A stretch of 64,000 nt of DNA from Curvibacter gracilis ATCC BAA-807 (GTDB taxonomy: Bacteria > Pseudomonadota > Gammaproteobacteria > Burkholderiales > Burkholderiaceae_C), in the NCBI RefSeq assembly GCF_000518645.1, contig NZ_JADZ01000010.1, positions 1 through 64,000 on the forward strand, given 5' to 3'. This document shows positions 17,901 to 29,290 of the stretch, one piece after another. The notes beneath the pieces are model-generated. The model made no database searches, was not told where the DNA came from, and was given only the letters and a program-made list of their open reading frames with translations. The first letter of the stretch is position 1. Every line of letters starts with the position of its first letter. Both the position numbers and the translations under genes were made by a program.

Positions 17901-20900
17901 ATGGCACGTTTTTTCATCGACCGACCGATCTTCGCCTGGGTGCTGGCCATTGTGGTCATGCTTGCCGGGGCGATTTCCATCTACACCCTGCCGATTGCGC
18001 AATACCCCAGCATTGCGCCGCCGGCCATCGCCATCACGGCCAACTACCCCGGGGCTTCGGCCAAGACGCTGGAAGACACTGTCACCCAGATCATCGAGCA
18101 GAAGATGAAGGGGCTGGACCGGCTGAGCTACATGGCCTCGACCAGCGAGTCTTCGGGCCAGGTCACCATCACGCTCACCTTCGAGAACGGCACCAACCCC
18201 GACACGGCGCAGGTCCAGGTGCAGAACAAGCTCACCCTGGCCACGCCGCTGCTGCCGCAGGAGGTTCAGCAACAGGGCATCACCGTCACCAAGTCGGCCA
18301 CCAACTTCCTCAATGTGCTGGCCTTCACGTCTGAAGACGGCAGCATGAATGGATCTGACCTGTCCGACTACGTGGCGGCCAATGTGCAAGAGGCGCTGAG
18401 CCGGGTCGAGGGCGTGGGCGACACCACCTTGTTCGGCTCGCAGTACGCTATGCGCGTGTGGCTCAACCCCGACAAGCTGATCAACTTCAACCTCACGCCG
18501 CTGGACGTCAAGAGCGCCATCCAGGCCCAGAACGCCCAGGTGTCCGCGGGCCAGCTCGGCGGCCTGCCCGCCGTCGGCGAGCAGCAGATCAACGCCACCA
18601 TCACGGCCCAGACCCGCCTGCGCACCGCAGAAGAGTTCAGCAACATCCTGCTGCGCACGCGCACCGATGGCTCGCAGATCCGCCTGCGCGACGTGGCCCG
18701 CATCGAGCTGGGCAGCGAGGCCTACAACACCGTGGGCCGCTACAACGGCAAGCCCGCGGCCGGTCTGGCCATCAAGCTCGCCACCGGCGCCAACGCGCTG
18801 GACACCGTGCGCGCCATCGACGCCCGTGTGGCCCAGCTTGAGAAGTTCTTCCCGCCGGGCATGAAGGTGCAGAAGCCTTACGACACCACCCCGTTCGTGC
18901 GCATCTCGATCGAAGAGGTGGTGCGCACCCTGATCGAGGCCGTGGTGTTGGTGTTCCTGGTGATGTACCTGTTCCTGCAGAACTTCCGCGCCACCCTGAT
19001 TCCCACCATCGCCGTGCCCGTGGTGCTGCTGGGCACCTTCGGCGTGCTGGCCGCCTGCGGCTTCACCATCAACACCCTGACCATGTTCGCCATGGTGCTG
19101 GCCATCGGCCTGCTGGTGGACGACGCCATCGTGGTGGTCGAGAACGTGGAGCGCGTGATGAGCGAAGAGGGGCTGGCGCCGCTTGAAGCCACCCGCAAGT
19201 CCATGGGCCAGATCTCGGGCGCCCTGGTGGGCGTGGCCCTGGTGCTGGCGGCGGTGTTCGTGCCCATGGCCTTCTTCAGCGGCTCCACCGGCGTGATCTA
19301 CCGCCAGTTCTCCATCACCATCGTGTCGGCCATGACCTTGTCGGTGCTGGTGGCCATGGTGCTCACCCCGGCCCTGTGTGCCACCCTGCTCAAGCCCATG
19401 GCGGCGGGCCATGTGCTGGCCGACACCGGCTTCTTCGGCTGGTTCAACCGCACCTTCGACCGTGGCAACCGCGGCTACCAGGGCGTGGTGCGGCGCATGC
19501 TGGGCCAGCGCAAGCGCTACATGCTGGGCTATGCCGTGGTGCTGGCGCTGGTGGTGCTCGGTTTCACCAAGCTGCCGGTGGGCTTCTTGCCTGACGAAGA
19601 CCAGGGCACGCTGTTTGCCATCGTGCAGTTGCCGCCGGGCGCCGCCCAGTCGCGCACCGATGACGTGCTGCGCCAGGTCGAGCACCACTTTCTGGAAGAC
19701 CAGAAAGAAGCCGTGGCCGGCATTTTCTCGGTGGCCGGCTTCAGCTTTGCCGGCAGCGGCCAGAACATGGGCTTCGCCTTTGTCAAGCTCAAGCCCTGGG
19801 ACGAGCGCACCGCTCCCGGCCTCAGCGTGACCGATGTGGCGGCCAAGGCCGGTGCCTTTTTTGGCACGGTGCGCGACGCCCGCATCTTCGCCTTTGCGCC
19901 GCCGGCCGTGTCCGAACTCGGCAATGCCACGGGCTTTGACCTGATGCTCAAGGACGAGGCCAACCTCGGCCACGAAGCCCTGACCCAGGCACGCAACCAG
20001 CTGCTGGGCGAGCTGATGGCCGACAAGCGCCTGGTCGCCGTGCGCCCCAACGGTCTGGAAGACACGCCGCAATACCGCCTGGAGGTCGATACCCACAAGG
20101 CCGGCACCCTGGGCGTGGCCATGACCGACATCAACAACACCATCTCCACCGCCCTGGGCAGCAGCTATGTCAATGACTTCATCGACAAGGGCCGCGTGAA
20201 GAAGGTGATGCTGCAAGGCGAGGCACGCTACCGCATGCTGCCCAGTGACATTGACCGTTGGTATGTGCGCAACAGCGACGGCAACATGGTGCCCTTCAGC
20301 GCGTTCTCCAAGGCCAGCTGGACCTCGGGCTCGCCTCGTCTGGAGCGCTACAACGGCGTGCCCTCGATGGAAGTGCTGGGCATGGCCATGCCGGGCTCGG
20401 CCTCCAGCGGGCAGGCGATGGACATCGTCGAAGCCGCCGTGGCCAAGCTGCCCGCGGGCATAGGCTACGAATGGACCGGCCTGTCGCGCCAGGAGAAGGC
20501 CTCCAGCGGCCAGACCACCATCCTTTACTCGCTGTCGATCCTGATCGTGTTCCTGGCCCTGGCCGCGCTGTACGAGAGCTGGGCCATCCCCTTCTCGGTG
20601 ATCCTGGTCGTGCCGCTGGGCGTCTTTGGCGCCTTGCTCAACGCCTTCCTGAACTGGCACATGAACGATGTGTACTTCCAGGTCGGCCTGCTGACCACCA
20701 TCGGCCTGGCCTCCAAGAACGCCATCCTGATCGTCGAGTTCGCCAAGGAGCTGCATGCGGCCGGCAAGAGCCTGGCCGAGGCCGCCCTTGAGGCCGCACG
20801 GCTGCGGCTGCGCCCCATCCTGATGACCTCGCTGGCCTTCATCCTGGGCGTGCTGCCCATGGTGCTGGGCAGCGGGGCGGGGGCGGGCGCCCAGCATGCG

Positions 20901-21062
20901 CTGGGCGGCGCGGTGATCGGCGGCATGCTGTCCGGCACCATCCTGGCGATCTTCTTCGTGCCCTTGTTCTATGTCGTGGTCGTGGGCTTTTTCGGGCGCA
21001 AGCGGGCCACCCCCGCCCAGCCGGCCCTGGCCCCTGCCAGCCCGGCCGGCGCCCACCACTGA
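17901..21062 (+). CDS. RND multidrug efflux permease (AcrB/MexB type)
   Basis: 1053 residues from the ATG at 17901 ([17 protein letters not shown], the standard HAE1 start); a TTG at 17880 overlapping the adaptor would add seven residues. Seen: [37 protein letters not shown] in TM4 with the two proton-relay Asp residues, [20 protein letters not shown], and [20 protein letters not shown] followed by [18 protein letters not shown]. Twelve membrane segments are expected. It exports hydrophobic compounds by proton motive force together with its two neighbours. Confidence 0.97.
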   Translation: MARFFIDRPIFAWVLAIVVMLAGAISIYTLPIAQYPSIAPPAIAITANYPGASAKTLEDTVTQIIEQKMKGLDRLSYMASTSESSGQVTITLTFENGTNPDTAQVQVQNKLTLATPLLPQEVQQQGITVTKSATNFLNVLAFTSEDGSMNGSDLSDYVAANVQEALSRVEGVGDTTLFGSQYAMRVWLNPDKLINFNLTPLDVKSAIQAQNAQVSAGQLGGLPAVGEQQINATITAQTRLRTAEEFSNILLRTRTDGSQIRLRDVARIELGSEAYNTVGRYNGKPAAGLAIKLATGANALDTVRAIDARVAQLEKFFPPGMKVQKPYDTTPFVRISIEEVVRTLIEAVVLVFLVMYLFLQNFRATLIPTIAVPVVLLGTFGVLAACGFTINTLTMFAMVLAIGLLVDDAIVVVENVERVMSEEGLAPLEATRKSMGQISGALVGVALVLAAVFVPMAFFSGSTGVIYRQFSITIVSAMTLSVLVAMVLTPALCATLLKPMAAGHVLADTGFFGWFNRTFDRGNRGYQGVVRRMLGQRKRYMLGYAVVLALVVLGFTKLPVGFLPDEDQGTLFAIVQLPPGAAQSRTDDVLRQVEHHFLEDQKEAVAGIFSVAGFSFAGSGQNMGFAFVKLKPWDERTAPGLSVTDVAAKAGAFFGTVRDARIFAFAPPAVSELGNATGFDLMLKDEANLGHEALTQARNQLLGELMADKRLVAVRPNGLEDTPQYRLEVDTHKAGTLGVAMTDINNTISTALGSSYVNDFIDKGRVKKVMLQGEARYRMLPSDIDRWYVRNSDGNMVPFSAFSKASWTSGSPRLERYNGVPSMEVLGMAMPGSASSGQAMDIVEAAVAKLPAGIGYEWTGLSRQEKASSGQTTILYSLSILIVFLALAALYESWAIPFSVILVVPLGVFGALLNAFLNWHMNDVYFQVGLLTTIGLASKNAILIVEFAKELHAAGKSLAEAALEAARLRLRPILMTSLAFILGVLPMVLGSGAGAGAQHALGGAVIGGMLSGTILAIFFVPLFYVVVVGFFGRKRATPAQPALAPASPAGAHH

Positions 21063-21082
21063 CACCCCCTGAGGACATCACC

Positions 21083-22642
21083 ATGAACCTGTACCGTTCC
21101 CCTTTGGGCCGCCCCTCGTTGGCGCCCCGGGCCATGCTGGCCCCCGTGGCCCTCGCGGTCTTTCTGTCGGGCTGCAGCCTGATGCCAGCCTACGAACGCC
21201 CCCAGGCCCCCGTGCCCGAGCGCTTCGCGGGCGACACCCGCGACACCCGCGACACCCGTGATACCCGCGATACCCGCGATACCCGCGAAGCCCGCGGCGC
21301 TGGCGCCGCGCAAGCCGTGGCCGACATCGGCTGGCGCGACGTCTTCACCGACCCCTCGCTGCGCGCCGTCATCGAGCTGACGCTGGCCAACAACCGCGAT
21401 CTGCGGGTGGCCGTGCTGAACATCGAGAAGGCGCGTGCCCAGTACGGCGTGCAGCGTGCCGCGCTGCTGCCCTCGGTCAACGCCAGCCTGGGCGAGACGG
21501 CCAGCCGCACCCCGGCCGATCTGTCGGCCACCGGCCGCACCGTCACGGGCCAGAGCTACAGCGCCTCGCTGGGCTTCAGCGCCTACGAGCTCGACCTGTT
21601 CGGCCGGGTGCGCAGCCTGAGCACCCAGGCGCTCGAATCCTTCATGGCCACGGCCGAGGCCAGGCGCAGCACCCAGATCAGTCTGGTGGCCGAGGTGGCT
21701 ACCGCCTACCTCACCCTGGCCAGCGACCAGGAGCGATTGAAGCTCGCGCAGGACACCCTGCTCAGCCAGACCGCCACCTACCAGCTCAACCAGCGCAGCT
21801 TCGAGCTGGGCGTCAGCTCGGCCCTGACCCTGCGCCAGTCGCAGACCAGCGTCGAGTCGGCGCGGGTGGATGTCGAGAAATACAGCACGCAGGTGGCCCA
21901 GGACCGCAATGCCCTGGCCTTGCTGATGGGCACCGAACTGCCCGATCGCCTGCTGCCCACGGGCCTGCCCGACAGCGTGGCCGTGGCGGCCAACCCCCTG
22001 GCCCAGGTGCCGCCGGGCCTGTCGTCCGATCTGCTGCAGCGTCGTCCCGACATCCTGCAGGCCGAGCGCAATCTGCGCGCCGCCAACGCCAACATCGGTG
22101 CTGCGCGGGCCGCCTTCTACCCGCGCATCAGCCTCACGGCGAGCGCGGGCAGCTCCAGCGCCAGCCTGTCGGGCCTGTTCAAGGGCGGCTCGGGGGCCTG
22201 GACCTTCGCGCCCCAGGTCTCGTTGCCGATCTTCAATGCCGGCGCCAACGAGGCCAACCTCAGCATCGCCAAGACCGATCGCGATCTCTACGTGGCCCAG
22301 TACGAAAAGGCCATCCAGAGTGCCTTCAAGGAGGTCTCCGATGCCCTGGTGCAGCGCACCGGCATCGAGCGGCAACTGTCGGCCCAGAGCGCATTGGTGG
22401 GTGCGGCCGATGACGCCTACCGCCTGTCGCAGGCCCGCTTCAAGCGTGGGGTGGACAGCTACCTCAGTGAGCTCGATTCGCAGCGCACCCTCTACGCGGC
22501 CCAGCAGAACCTGATCGGCTTGCGCCTGTCGCAGCAGTCGAACCTGATCACTTTCTACAAGACACTGGGCGGTGGCTGGGTCGAGAACACGGGCCAGCCG
22601 GTGGCCACCCTGCCGGCCACCGACAGCACCCCGTCGCCATGA
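21083..22642 (+). CDS. Outer membrane efflux channel (OprM/NodT family)
   Basis: 519 residues. Lipoprotein signal with lipobox LSGCS at about residue 30. TolC-like repeats follow: [67 protein letters not shown] and [17 protein letters not shown]. Unusual is a run of Asp-Thr-Arg triplets after the lipobox (positions 21233-21295), between the lipid anchor and the barrel. It completes the tripartite pump and overlaps the TetR gene by 4 bp. Confidence 0.95.
   Translation: MNLYRSPLGRPSLAPRAMLAPVALAVFLSGCSLMPAYERPQAPVPERFAGDTRDTRDTRDTRDTRDTREARGAGAAQAVADIGWRDVFTDPSLRAVIELTLANNRDLRVAVLNIEKARAQYGVQRAALLPSVNASLGETASRTPADLSATGRTVTGQSYSASLGFSAYELDLFGRVRSLSTQALESFMATAEARRSTQISLVAEVATAYLTLASDQERLKLAQDTLLSQTATYQLNQRSFELGVSSALTLRQSQTSVESARVDVEKYSTQVAQDRNALALLMGTELPDRLLPTGLPDSVAVAANPLAQVPPGLSSDLLQRRPDILQAERNLRAANANIGAARAAFYPRISLTASAGSSSASLSGLFKGGSGAWTFAPQVSLPIFNAGANEANLSIAKTDRDLYVAQYEKAIQSAFKEVSDALVQRTGIERQLSAQSALVGAADDAYRLSQARFKRGVDSYLSELDSQRTLYAAQQNLIGLRLSQQSNLITFYKTLGGGWVENTGQPVATLPATDSTPSP
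21233..21295 (+). repeat. 9-bp coding tandem repeat (DTR)n
   Basis: Seven contiguous 9-bp units, GACACCCGC or GATACCCGC with the last GAAGCCCGC, encode six Asp-Thr-Arg triplets and one Glu-Ala-Arg in the channel protein. Unit length keeps the frame, so copy number can vary without breaking the gene. Confidence 0.9.
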
Positions 22643-23298
22643 AACGCAGCCGCGCCGGTGCGCTGCGCACGCGTGAAGCCATCCTGGCCGCGGCCCTGCA
22701 GGCCTTTGTCCGGCATGGCATCGGCGGCGCCAGCTTCCAGCATGTGGCCGAGCTGGCGGGCGTCACGCGGGGGGCGGTCTACTGGCATTTCACCGACCGG
22801 GTCAGCCTGCTGCGCGAGGTGTTCGGGGGCCTGCAATGGCCGCTCGACATCGGCCCCGACCTGCAGCCCTACCTGCAGTGCCACAACCCCCTGGCCCTGC
22901 TGCGCGAAACCCTGGTGCAGCGCATCGACCGCTGCCTGGCCGACCCCCGCCAGCGCAGCCAGGTGGCCGTGTTGCTGTCCCAGCAGCGCTGCAGCCCCAT
23001 GCCGCCCGACCCAGCCACCGATCTTCCCCCTGATCTGGTGGCGCAGCTCGAGCGCCAGGTGGCCGAGGCCTCGGTCCGCCTGGTCGAGGTCTGCGCGCTG
23101 GCCGAGGCGCGTGGCCTGCTGCGGGCGGGCTGCCAGCCCCAGGCCCTGGGTTCATGCCTGCATGCGCTGGCGCTGGACTGCCTGCGCGGCCACTGCCTGG
23201 CCTGGGCGGGTGGGTCAGGTGCTTGGGCTGCTGGAGCCCTGCAGCACCGGCAGGCCCTTGCCTGGCTGCTGCAGGGCGCTGCCCTCAGCCAAACTTGA
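22639..23298 (+). CDS. TetR-family regulator (AcrR/TtgR-like)
   Basis: 219 residues. HTH region: [20 protein letters not shown], then [21 protein letters not shown] with [11 protein letters not shown], very close to the AcrR/TtgR/NalC start. It is the last gene of the efflux operon, so the pump has two TetR regulators, one divergent and one co-transcribed. Its 3' end overlaps the end of fixX on the other strand by 14 bp. Confidence 0.92.
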   Translation: MKRSRAGALRTREAILAAALQAFVRHGIGGASFQHVAELAGVTRGAVYWHFTDRVSLLREVFGGLQWPLDIGPDLQPYLQCHNPLALLRETLVQRIDRCLADPRQRSQVAVLLSQQRCSPMPPDPATDLPPDLVAQLERQVAEASVRLVEVCALAEARGLLRAGCQPQALGSCLHALALDCLRGHCLAWAGGSGAWAAGALQHRQALAWLLQGAALSQT

Positions 23299-23602
23299 AC
23301 AGAATGCCGTGGCCCCCGCGCGGGTACTCCCAGTCGACGTTGGAGAACTCGCTGCACAGGATGCGGCAGCTGCCGCACTCCAGGCAGCCGTCGGTGATCA
23401 GGGTCACGCTGCCATTGCCCTCGGTCTTGTAGCAGGAGGCCGGGCACACAAAGGTGCAGCTCTTGCTGGCGCAGGCATGGGTGCAGATGTCGGCATCCTT
23501 GATGCGGATGTGGGGCCGCCCGGCGTCCACCTTGTAGCGGTTCTGGAAGAGCTTTTCTTCCACGTTCACGGTGATGGGGCCGAGGTTGGGGTTGGGGTTC
23601 AT
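23285..23602 (-). CDS. fixX: FixX ferredoxin-like protein
   Basis: 105 residues. Contains CTHACASKSCTFVCPASC and a second cluster CLECGSCRILCSE, the cysteine pattern of FixX/ETF-QO ferredoxin domains, though one typical cluster is partly degenerate in the family. It works with FixC in the electron-bifurcating FixABCX complex, which moves electrons from NADH to ubiquinone and to ferredoxin or flavodoxin for nitrogenase. Its start overlaps the fixC stop by 4 bp. Last gene of the nifV-fixX operon. Confidence 0.95.
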   Translation of the reverse strand: MNPNPNLGPITVNVEEKLFQNRYKVDAGRPHIRIKDADICTHACASKSCTFVCPASCYKTEGNGSVTLITDGCLECGSCRILCSEFSNVDWEYPRGGHGILFKFG

Positions 23603-24909
23603 CGGAAAGCCCTCCAGATCTTGAATGCATCGCCCACCAGGCCGGTCAGCGAACGGGTCTTGCGGAAGCTGGAGAGGATCTCGCGCTCCTTGGTCTTCTT
23701 GTCCACGCCATCCACCGTGATCATGGTGCGGGCGGCGCGGGCCAGCAGATCGGGGTAGGTGGTGAAGAACTGCGGGTTCTGGTGCAGCACCGCGGGCATG
23801 TCGCGGTACTTGTGCAGGTCTTTCATGACAAAGCTCTCGTCCAGTGCCGCCTTGTAGCCCTTCAAGGCGCTTTCGCGGAAGCCCTGGCCGGCGGCCTTGG
23901 CCTGGATGACCGTCTCGGCGGCCAGGCGCCCCGTGGTCATGGCCAGGTTCGAGCCCTCGCGGTGGGCCGCGTTCACAAAGCCGCCCGAGTCGCCCACGAT
24001 CATCCAGCCGTGTCCATACACCTTGGGGATGGCGTGAAAGCCGCCTTCCGGGATCAGGTGGGCGCAGTATTCCTTCATCTCACCGCCTTCGATCAGCGGC
24101 GCGATCGAGGGGTGGCGCTTCATCTGCTCCAGCAGCACGTAGGGGCTGGTGCGGTTCGGGTTGCCCGTGAAGTCGCTCAGCATGCAGCCCACGCCGATGG
24201 TGATGGACTCCTTGTTGGTGTACAGGAAGCCGGTGCCCATCATGCCGTCGGTGATGCGCCCCACCATCTCGATCACCACCCCCGACTCCTCGCCCACGTT
24301 GAAGCGCTGGCGTATCGTCTCCTCGGGCATGAACAGGATCTCTTTCACGGCCAGGGCCACGTTGCTCGACTTGATCTCGCCATGAAAGCCCGCCTTGCGC
24401 GCCAGCGTCGAGTTCACGCCATCGGCCAGGATCACCACGTCGGCGTACACATCGCCCTGTTCGCGGTCGCACTGCACGCCCACCACCTGGTCGCCGTCCA
24501 TGATCAGGTGGTTCACCGTGGTCTCGCAGATCAGCAGGGCGCCGGCTTCGCGCACCTTGGAGCTGAACCACTTGTCGAACTGCGCCCGGATGATGGTGTA
24601 GCGGTTGTACGGGGGCTTGTTGTAGTCCTCGCTGCGGATGTGGGTGCCGACAAAAGAGCTTTCGTCCAGCATCCACATGCGCTGCTCGATGATGTGGCGC
24701 TCCAGCGGTGCGTCGTCGCGGAAATCCGGAATGATCTCCTCCAGCGCTTTGGCGTACAGGATCGCGCCCTGCACGTTCTTGCTGCCCGGGTATTCACCGC
24801 GTTCGATCTGCAGCACCTTCAGGCCGGCCTTGGCCAGGGTGTAGGCGCAGGCGTTGCCAGAGGGGCCCGCACCCACCACGATGGCGTCGAATTGAGAGGG
24901 TTTTTTCAT
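23599..24909 (-). CDS. fixC: FixC flavoprotein-quinone oxidoreductase
   Basis: 436 residues from the ATG at 24909; a longer frame exists upstream but its first 23 residues are not family-like. Seen: DAIVVGAGPSGNACAYTLAK (FAD Rossmann), RGEYPGSKNVQGAILY, VILADGVNSTLARKAG, and WMIVGDSGGFVNAAHREGSN, typical of ETF-QO/FixC. It takes electrons from the FixAB flavoprotein and passes them to quinone. Length is normal. Confidence 0.96.
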   Translation of the reverse strand: MKKPSQFDAIVVGAGPSGNACAYTLAKAGLKVLQIERGEYPGSKNVQGAILYAKALEEIIPDFRDDAPLERHIIEQRMWMLDESSFVGTHIRSEDYNKPPYNRYTIIRAQFDKWFSSKVREAGALLICETTVNHLIMDGDQVVGVQCDREQGDVYADVVILADGVNSTLARKAGFHGEIKSSNVALAVKEILFMPEETIRQRFNVGEESGVVIEMVGRITDGMMGTGFLYTNKESITIGVGCMLSDFTGNPNRTSPYVLLEQMKRHPSIAPLIEGGEMKEYCAHLIPEGGFHAIPKVYGHGWMIVGDSGGFVNAAHREGSNLAMTTGRLAAETVIQAKAAGQGFRESALKGYKAALDESFVMKDLHKYRDMPAVLHQNPQFFTTYPDLLARAARTMITVDGVDKKTKEREILSSFRKTRSLTGLVGDAFKIWRAFR

Positions 24910-24937
24910 GATCTGCCCTGGGTGTGATTGGCGCCGC

Positions 24938-26053
24938 TCAGGCGGCCTGGCGCCGGTGGTTGGCGAAATGGCCCGCAAAGGCCTGCGTCAGCGCCGGCAG
25001 CACCTGCATGGCGTTGCCCACGATGCCGTAGTGCGCAAATTCGAAGATCGGCGCATTCGGGTCGGTGTTGATGGCCACGATCACGTCCGAGGCCTCCATG
25101 CCCACCCGGTGCTGGATGGCGCCCGAGATGCCCGCCGCGATGTACAGCTTGGGCCGCACCGTCTTGCCGGTCTGGCCCACCTGGCGCTCGGCCTCCACCC
25201 AGCCCGCCTGCACGCAGGGGCGGGTGGCGCCCACCTCGCCGCCCAGCACCCGGGCCAGTTCGAACACCAGCTTGAAGTTGTCGGGGTTCTTCAGCCCCTT
25301 GCCCCCGCTCACGATCACGTCGGCATAGGGCAGGTTGATCTGCTGGCTGTTGGCGTCGGCAATGAAGTCCAGCAGCTTGGTCACGATCTGGGTCTCCACC
25401 ATGCCCAGGGTCTCTTGCGTGATCTCGCCGCTGCGCGTGGCGTCGACTGGCGGCATGGCCATCACGCGGGGCCGCACGGTGGCCATCTGGGGTCGGTAGG
25501 CCAGGGTCATGATGGTGCACAGCAGCGAGCCACCGAAGGTCGGGCGGGTGGCGGCCAGGGCGCGAGAGACCGGGTCGATCTTCAGCTCGGTGCAGTCGGC
25601 GGTCAGCCCGGTCAGCAAGGTGGTGGCCACCGAGCCCGCCAGGTCGCGCCCCATCGAGGTGGCACCCAGCAGCAGGATCTCGGGCTGGTGCTTGTTGACC
25701 AGGTCGGTCAGGCCCTTGGTGAAGGGCTCGTTGCGGTAGCCCTTGAGCACCGGGTCGTGCATCACATAGGCCTTGTCGGCGCCCATGGTGAAGGCCTCGG
25801 CGGCAAACTTCTCCAGGGGCTCGTCGTCGCCACCCAGGATCACCGCGCCCACGCTGCTGCCCAGGGTGTCGGCCAGCTTGCGCGCCTCGCCCAGCAGCTC
25901 CCAGGACACGCTGTGCACATGGCCCCGGTCGTGTTCGATGAACACCCACACGCCCTTGTAGGCCTTCAGGTGCTCGGGCAGCTCCAGGTTGCGGCCACGG
26001 CCGGCGGGGCGGGCCGCGGTGGCGGGGGCGGCGGAAGGTGTGGGCGTGCTCAT
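24938..26053 (-). CDS. fixB: FixB electron transfer flavoprotein alpha subunit
   Basis: 371 residues from the ATG at 26053, which overlaps the fixA stop (ATGA). An Ala/Pro-rich start of about 25 residues precedes [12 protein letters not shown]-terminal FAD domain: [20 protein letters not shown] and [20 protein letters not shown]. Part of the heterodimeric bifurcating flavoprotein with FixA. Low-potential electrons generated here reach nitrogenase through ferredoxins encoded elsewhere in the island. Confidence 0.96.
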   Translation of the reverse strand: MSTPTPSAAPATAARPAGRGRNLELPEHLKAYKGVWVFIEHDRGHVHSVSWELLGEARKLADTLGSSVGAVILGGDDEPLEKFAAEAFTMGADKAYVMHDPVLKGYRNEPFTKGLTDLVNKHQPEILLLGATSMGRDLAGSVATTLLTGLTADCTELKIDPVSRALAATRPTFGGSLLCTIMTLAYRPQMATVRPRVMAMPPVDATRSGEITQETLGMVETQIVTKLLDFIADANSQQINLPYADVIVSGGKGLKNPDNFKLVFELARVLGGEVGATRPCVQAGWVEAERQVGQTGKTVRPKLYIAAGISGAIQHRVGMEASDVIVAINTDPNAPIFEFAHYGIVGNAMQVLPALTQAFAGHFANHRRQAA

Positions 26054-26898
26054 GTCAGCTCCTTCATCAGCAGATCGGATTCGAGCGTGGGGTGGCGGGT
26101 GAAAATCTTCTGGATCAGGTTCAGCGACACGTCGCGCAGGCTGGAGGTCTCCAGCTCCAGCATGTCGGCCTTCTCGCTGCGGGGCGTGGGGCCGAACACC
26201 TTGCTCACCACCGTGGGCGAGCCCTTCAGGCCGATCTTGGTCGGGTCTTCGATGCCGGCCTGCTCCTTGTTCCATTTGCGCACCGGGTAGGCCGCGGCGT
26301 GGATCATGGCGGGCAGGTTGGCAAAGCGCATCTCGTTGGTGTTTTCGAGCATCGTGATCAGGCAGGGCAGGGCGGTTTTCAGCACCTGCACCCCGCCTTC
26401 GGCGCGCCGCTCCACCGTGATGGTGCGGTTCACCAGATCGGTTTCGATGATGCGCGACACATAGGTCAGCAGCTGCAGGCCCAGGCGCTTGGCGATGCCC
26501 GGCCCCACCTGGGCGGTGTCGCCGTCGATGGTCTGCTTGCCGGTGAACACGATGTCCACCGCCTGCTCGCGGGCCAGTTGGCGCACGCCGGCGGCCAGTG
26601 CGTACGAGGTGGCCAGGGTGTCGGCACCGGCAAAGGCCCGGTCGGTCACCAGCACCGCGTCGTCGGCCCCGAAGCCGATGCACTTGCGCAGCGCATCTTC
26701 GGCCTGCGGCGGGCCCATGCACAGCATGGTCACCTTGCCGCCCAGCTTGTCCTTGAGGCGCAGCGCCTCTTCCAGCGAGAACAGGTCGTAGGGGTTGACG
26801 ATGGCCGGCACCCCCTGGCGCATGATGGTGTTGGTCACCGGGTGGACCCGGATCTGCGCCGAGTCCGGAACCTGTTTGATACAGACGACGATGTGCAT
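26050..26898 (-). CDS. fixA: FixA electron transfer flavoprotein beta subunit
   Basis: 282 residues. Seen: [20 protein letters not shown] at the N terminus, [17 protein letters not shown], and [20 protein letters not shown], the ETF-beta signature. It binds NADH and the bifurcating flavin together with FixB. Downstream of nifW with a 20-bp gap, in the operon driven from the sigma54 promoter before nifV. Confidence 0.96.
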   Translation of the reverse strand: MHIVVCIKQVPDSAQIRVHPVTNTIMRQGVPAIVNPYDLFSLEEALRLKDKLGGKVTMLCMGPPQAEDALRKCIGFGADDAVLVTDRAFAGADTLATSYALAAGVRQLAREQAVDIVFTGKQTIDGDTAQVGPGIAKRLGLQLLTYVSRIIETDLVNRTITVERRAEGGVQVLKTALPCLITMLENTNEMRFANLPAMIHAAAYPVRKWNKEQAGIEDPTKIGLKGSPTVVSKVFGPTPRSEKADMLELETSSLRDVSLNLIQKIFTRHPTLESDLLMKELT

Positions 26899-26918
26899 GG
26901 CTTGCCTCTCCTTGGGGC

Positions 26919-27257
26919 TTATGCGGCGGTGCGCGGGGTCATGGATGCGCGCAGCCGGTCCAGCGGGACATGCTGCGTGCCCTGGGTGTCCTGAAACACC
27001 TTGAACACCTTCTCCTGCGCCGGCGTCGAGTGCACGAAGTCGGCATAGGCCTGGGCCAGCAGATCCCGGTACACCGTGAACAGCGTCACCTCGTCACTGG
27101 TGGGCGCCGTGGCCTGCTGCCGGATGTACTGGAAAAAGCGCTTCAGGATGTGCAGGCGGCTCACGTTGACCACCTTCTGGTCAAAGGGCACGCCGAAGAA
27201 TTCAAGAAAGTCCTCGGCCGAGGACAGCGACTTGAGTTGCATGAGCAGGTCTTCCAT
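26919..27257 (-). CDS. nifW: NifW nitrogenase-stabilising/protective protein
   Basis: 112 residues, normal for NifW. Seen: [34 protein letters not shown], and [20 protein letters not shown] with VFKVFQD, all conserved in the family. NifW associates with the MoFe protein and is linked to its protection from oxygen or to its maturation. Located between cysE and fixA, four bases after cysE. Confidence 0.95.
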   Translation of the reverse strand: MEDLLMQLKSLSSAEDFLEFFGVPFDQKVVNVSRLHILKRFFQYIRQQATAPTSDEVTLFTVYRDLLAQAYADFVHSTPAQEKVFKVFQDTQGTQHVPLDRLRASMTPRTAA

Positions 27258-27261
27258 GGGT

Positions 27262-28116
27262 TCACTCCTCGGTCGGACAGGGTTGGGGACGGGGCTGGGA
27301 ATCGGCTCCGGGGGGCAGGGTTTGGGGCAGCGTATGGGGCAGGGTGTGGGGCAGTTGGGCGCCGTCGCACCGGGCGCAGTCGCTGTCAGGGCGCTGGGCC
27401 TGGGCAGGGCCCGTCGGGGCGCTGGCCGCCTCCAGCCGTGCCACGCGGTCCAGCAGGCAGGACACGGCCTTGCCCAGCGGGTCGGGGATCAGGTGGTGGT
27501 TCAGGTCGAAGCCGTGCGGCGCATCACGCCGGCGCGCCACCACGCGCCCGGGGATGCCGACCACGGTGGCGCCCGCGGGCACCGGCTCGATCACCACCGA
27601 GTTGGCGGCGATGCGGGCGTCGTCGCCCACCTCGATGGCGCCCAGGATCTTGGCGCCGGCCCCCACCACCACCCGGTGGCCCAGCGTGGGGTGGCGTTTG
27701 CCGGCACGCCAGGTGGTGCCGCCCAGGGTCACACCGTGGTACAGGGTCACGTCGTCGCCGATCTCGGCGGTCTCGCCGATCACCACCCCGGCGCCGTGGT
27801 CGATGAAGAAGCGCTGGCCGATGCGCGCCCCGGGGTGGATGTCCACCTGCGTCAGGGCCCGGGCCACAAAGGCCATCCAGCGCGGCAGGTAGCGCCAGCC
27901 GCGCCGCCACAGGGCGTGTGCCACGCGGTGCCAGGCCACGGCATGCACGCCGGGGTAGATCGTCCACACCTCGAGCCGGTTGCGCGCGGCGGGGTCGCGC
28001 GCCAGCACACAGTCCACATCGGCCCGCAGGCTGGCCCACCAGTTCGGCGGTGTGGGAGGTGCGTCGCCCTGTGCCTGGGCTGGCTCGGGCAGCGGCGGGG
28101 TGAGGCTGGTGTTCAT
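27262..28116 (-). CDS. Serine O-acetyltransferase (NifP-type CysE)
   Basis: 284 residues. Seen: [20 protein letters not shown], the left-handed beta-helix hexapeptides [20 protein letters not shown] and [20 protein letters not shown], the active-site His in FIDHG, and [20 protein letters not shown]. It makes O-acetylserine for cysteine synthesis, feeding NifS/IscS during nitrogen fixation (the role of nifP). The C terminus is extended by a His/Pro/Thr-rich repeat ([16 protein letters not shown]). It overlaps nifV by 4 bp. Confidence 0.9.
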   Translation of the reverse strand: MNTSLTPPLPEPAQAQGDAPPTPPNWWASLRADVDCVLARDPAARNRLEVWTIYPGVHAVAWHRVAHALWRRGWRYLPRWMAFVARALTQVDIHPGARIGQRFFIDHGAGVVIGETAEIGDDVTLYHGVTLGGTTWRAGKRHPTLGHRVVVGAGAKILGAIEVGDDARIAANSVVIEPVPAGATVVGIPGRVVARRRDAPHGFDLNHHLIPDPLGKAVSCLLDRVARLEAASAPTGPAQAQRPDSDCARCDGAQLPHTLPHTLPQTLPPGADSQPRPQPCPTEE

Positions 28117-29264
28117 GCCGGCACCGCCTTCAGGCCCGCCAGCGCCGGGCCTTCGCTGAGAAAGCGCACCAGGTCGGCGGCATTGGGCTCGCGCTTCACG
28201 CGCACCGCGTGTTCGCGCACGCGGGCCAGCAGGTGGTTGGCCAGCGGGCCATCCGCCACCTCCACCCCCAGGGCGCTGTAGGCTTGCCGCACCGCATGGG
28301 CGCCCGAGTGCTTGCCCAGCACCGTGCGGCGCTGGCGGCCCAGCTCGGCCGGGTCAAAGCTCTCGTAGGTGCTGGCGTTCTTCAGCAGGCCATCGATGTG
28401 GATGCCCGACTCGTGGGTGAACACCGCCTCGCCCACGATGCTCTTGTTGAAGGCCACGCTGCGCCCTGAGGCCCGCTCCACCAGGCGCGAGATGCCCAGC
28501 AGCGCGCGCGTGTCGATGCCGGTCTGCCCCTGGTGCAGGTGGCGCAGGCCCATCACCACCTCTTCGAGCGCCGCATTGCCGGCCCGCTCGCCCAGGCCGT
28601 TGACGGTGGTGTTGGCGTGGCTGGCCCCGGCCCGCAGGCCGGCCAGGGTGTTGGCGGTGGCCAGGCCCAGGTCGTCGTGGGCGTGGACTTCGATCTCCAG
28701 ATCCACCGCAGCGCGCAGGCGGGCAATCGCCTCGTGGGTGGCAAACGGGTCCAGCACGCCCAGCGTGTCGGCAAAGCGGATGCGGCGCGCCCCGCAGGCC
28801 TGGGCGCGGCGGGCCACCAGGTCGAGAAAATCGGGGTCGGCGCGCGAGGCGTCTTCGGCCCCCACCGAGATGTGCCGGCCGCTGGCCACGGCCAGCTCCA
28901 GCACCTCGGTCATCTGGCGCAGCACCGCCTCACGCGATTGGCGCAGCTTGTGCTGCAGGTGGATGTCCGACACCGGGATCGACAGATGGATGATGTCGGC
29001 CCCCGTGCGCAGCGCCTGGTGCAGATCGCCCCGGGTCATGCGGCCCCACACCATCAGGCGCACCGGCAGGCCCAGGGCCACGATGGCCTCGATGCTGGTC
29101 AGCTCTTCCTGGCCCATGGCCGGGATGCCGATCTCCATCTCGGGCACACCGGCCTGGGCCAGCGCGCTGGCAATCGCGCATTTCTCGGCATCGGTGAACG
29201 CCACGCCGGCGGTCTGTTCGCCGTCGCGCAAGGTGGTGTCGTTGATCACTAGCGAGGAGGTCAT
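28113..29264 (-). CDS. nifV: NifV homocitrate synthase
   Basis: 383 residues from the ATG at 29264, with GGAAGGA upstream; the longer upstream frame has no support. Seen: [51 protein letters not shown]-like metal site (positions near residues 195-215), [14 protein letters not shown] and [12 protein letters not shown]. It condenses 2-oxoglutarate and acetyl-CoA to homocitrate, the organic ligand of FeMo-co. First gene of the nifV-cysE-nifW-fixABCX operon. Confidence 0.96.
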   Translation of the reverse strand: MTSSLVINDTTLRDGEQTAGVAFTDAEKCAIASALAQAGVPEMEIGIPAMGQEELTSIEAIVALGLPVRLMVWGRMTRGDLHQALRTGADIIHLSIPVSDIHLQHKLRQSREAVLRQMTEVLELAVASGRHISVGAEDASRADPDFLDLVARRAQACGARRIRFADTLGVLDPFATHEAIARLRAAVDLEIEVHAHDDLGLATANTLAGLRAGASHANTTVNGLGERAGNAALEEVVMGLRHLHQGQTGIDTRALLGISRLVERASGRSVAFNKSIVGEAVFTHESGIHIDGLLKNASTYESFDPAELGRQRRTVLGKHSGAHAVRQAYSALGVEVADGPLANHLLARVREHAVRVKREPNAADLVRFLSEGPALAGLKAVPA

Positions 29265-29290
29265 GGATGGGGTCCTTCCTGCCCCTTCTT

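Noticed and set aside
17622-21065. 1147-residue open frame opposite the RND permease
   Set aside because: It is antisense to a well-conserved AcrB gene, is rich in Gly, His and Gln, has no domain, and arises from GC-rich codon bias.
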